Of a stretch of DNA of 64,000 nucleotides, positions 63,562 through 64,000 are shown one piece after another. The position numbers and the translations under genes were made by a program. How positions within the stretch are numbered: position 1 is the first letter of the stretch; every line of letters begins with the position of its first letter. The notes below the pieces were generated by a model. It made no database searches. It was not told the origin of the DNA and was given only the letters and a program-made list of their open reading frames with translations. Source of the DNA: Geothrix sp. (GTDB lineage: Bacteria > Acidobacteriota > Holophagae > Holophagales > Holophagaceae); NCBI RefSeq assembly GCF_030219325.1, contig NZ_CP126625.1:2530857-2594856 (forward strand). Direction: 5' to 3'.

Positions 63562-64000
63562 TCAGTGCTTGTGGGTCAGCTGGGCCAGGGCGGCCTTCAG
63601 GCGGGACTCGGAATCCACCAGGAAGTTGGCGCGCACGACGACTTCCTCACCGACCTTCAGACCGGAGCGGATCTCCACCTTCTCGCCCACCATGGTGCCG
63701 GTGGTCACTTCCCGGGGCTCGAACCTGCCCCCGCCCAGGGCCACGAAGACCACCTTGGTGGTGCCCGCATCCAGCACCGCGTCCAGGGGGATGATCATGC
63801 CCTTCCGCCCCTGCCCCTTCAGCAGGACGTCCCCGAACATCTCCGGCTTGAGCTCGCCCCTGGGATTGGCGAACTCCACGCGGGCCCTGGCCGTGCGGGT
63901 CTTGGGATCCATGACCGGATCCACGAACACGATCCGCCCCCGGAAGGTCTTCCCGGGCGAGGCCTCGACCATCAGGTCCGCGGGCATGCCCACCTTGGCG
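63562..64000 (-). CDS. cusB: Membrane fusion protein of the metal efflux pump, CusB-type (5' end outside window)
   Basis: The last about 146 residues are visible; the start lies beyond the window. KVGMPADLMVEASPGKTFRGRIVFVDPVMDPKTRTARARVEFANP is the beta-barrel of RND periplasmic adaptors, and ELKPEMFGDVLLKG plus IPLDAVLDAGTTKVVFVA the membrane-proximal domain. It links CusA to the outer-membrane channel. The C terminus ends HKH, a possible extra metal site. cusA follows after 198 bases, which contain a palindrome. Confidence 0.88.
   Translation of the reverse strand, partial: AKVGMPADLMVEASPGKTFRGRIVFVDPVMDPKTRTARARVEFANPRGELKPEMFGDVLLKGQGRKGMIIPLDAVLDAGTTKVVFVALGGGRFEPREVTTGTMVGEKVEIRSGLKVGEEVVVRANFLVDSESRLKAALAQLTHKH

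Overview
The window is high-GC bacterial chromosome with dense, mostly housekeeping gene content. Short intergenic gaps, c-type cytochromes, CusA-type metal efflux, a lone MshEN-domain protein, several chemoreceptors and the overall protein style fit an Acidobacteriota of the Holophagae group (Geothrix/Holophaga-like). That placement is inference from gene content only. No rRNA, CRISPR array or transposase was seen. || Layout: 1-2.9 kb is a minus-strand run (amino-acid-type binding protein, TSUP exporter, GMP reductase). 3-6 kb holds a beta-propeller protein and an overlapping psd-scpB-zinc ribbon operon. 6-13.3 kb has a Ser/Thr kinase with a degenerate receiver domain, rpsU with a clear terminator, mutS2, a chemoreceptor and a bacteriohemerythrin. 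|| 14.0-17.2 kb is the outstanding region. It is a lower-GC block of six minus-strand small ORFs separated by about 124-bp imperfect inverted repeats that start GCCTAAC and end GTTAGGC. This is the architecture of integron gene cassettes with attC sites. No integrase gene is present. The right edge carries an attI-like ACAAAGTTAGGG core next to an intact tRNA-Leu(CAA) and a truncated second tRNA-Leu(CAA). The left edge is a half attC. I read it as an integrase-less integron remnant (CALIN). || 17.6-31.5 kb: nadE with a histidine kinase, ppsR, a two-domain PPK2, a COG2509 flavoprotein, a double-FKBP protein, a TIGR01777 epimerase/SRPBCC pair, pcrA and two small cytochromes c. 31.5-44.6 kb: tRNA-Leu(UAA), a PAS chemoreceptor, a GH19-like lysozyme, an aldose-epimerase-like protein, miaB, a PQQ-type propeller, a histidine-kinase-like fragment beside an MshEN protein, lepA (with a scarred duplicate of its 3' end), a double-receiver protein and an M6-like protease. 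44.6-54 kb: secreted proteins, an M28 peptidase, a barrel-like protein, motAB, a cytochrome c/binding-protein fusion and a multicopper oxidase lipoprotein. 54-64 kb: a methyltransferase, rel/spoT with a NUDIX gene, a coiled-coil lipoprotein, and a metal-efflux cluster (two YHS-like small proteins, cusA, cusB running off the end). || Two intergenic copies of a palindromic element (33829-34035 and 55130-55275) and a separate palindrome before cusB (63437-63522) show that short dispersed repeats shape this genome.
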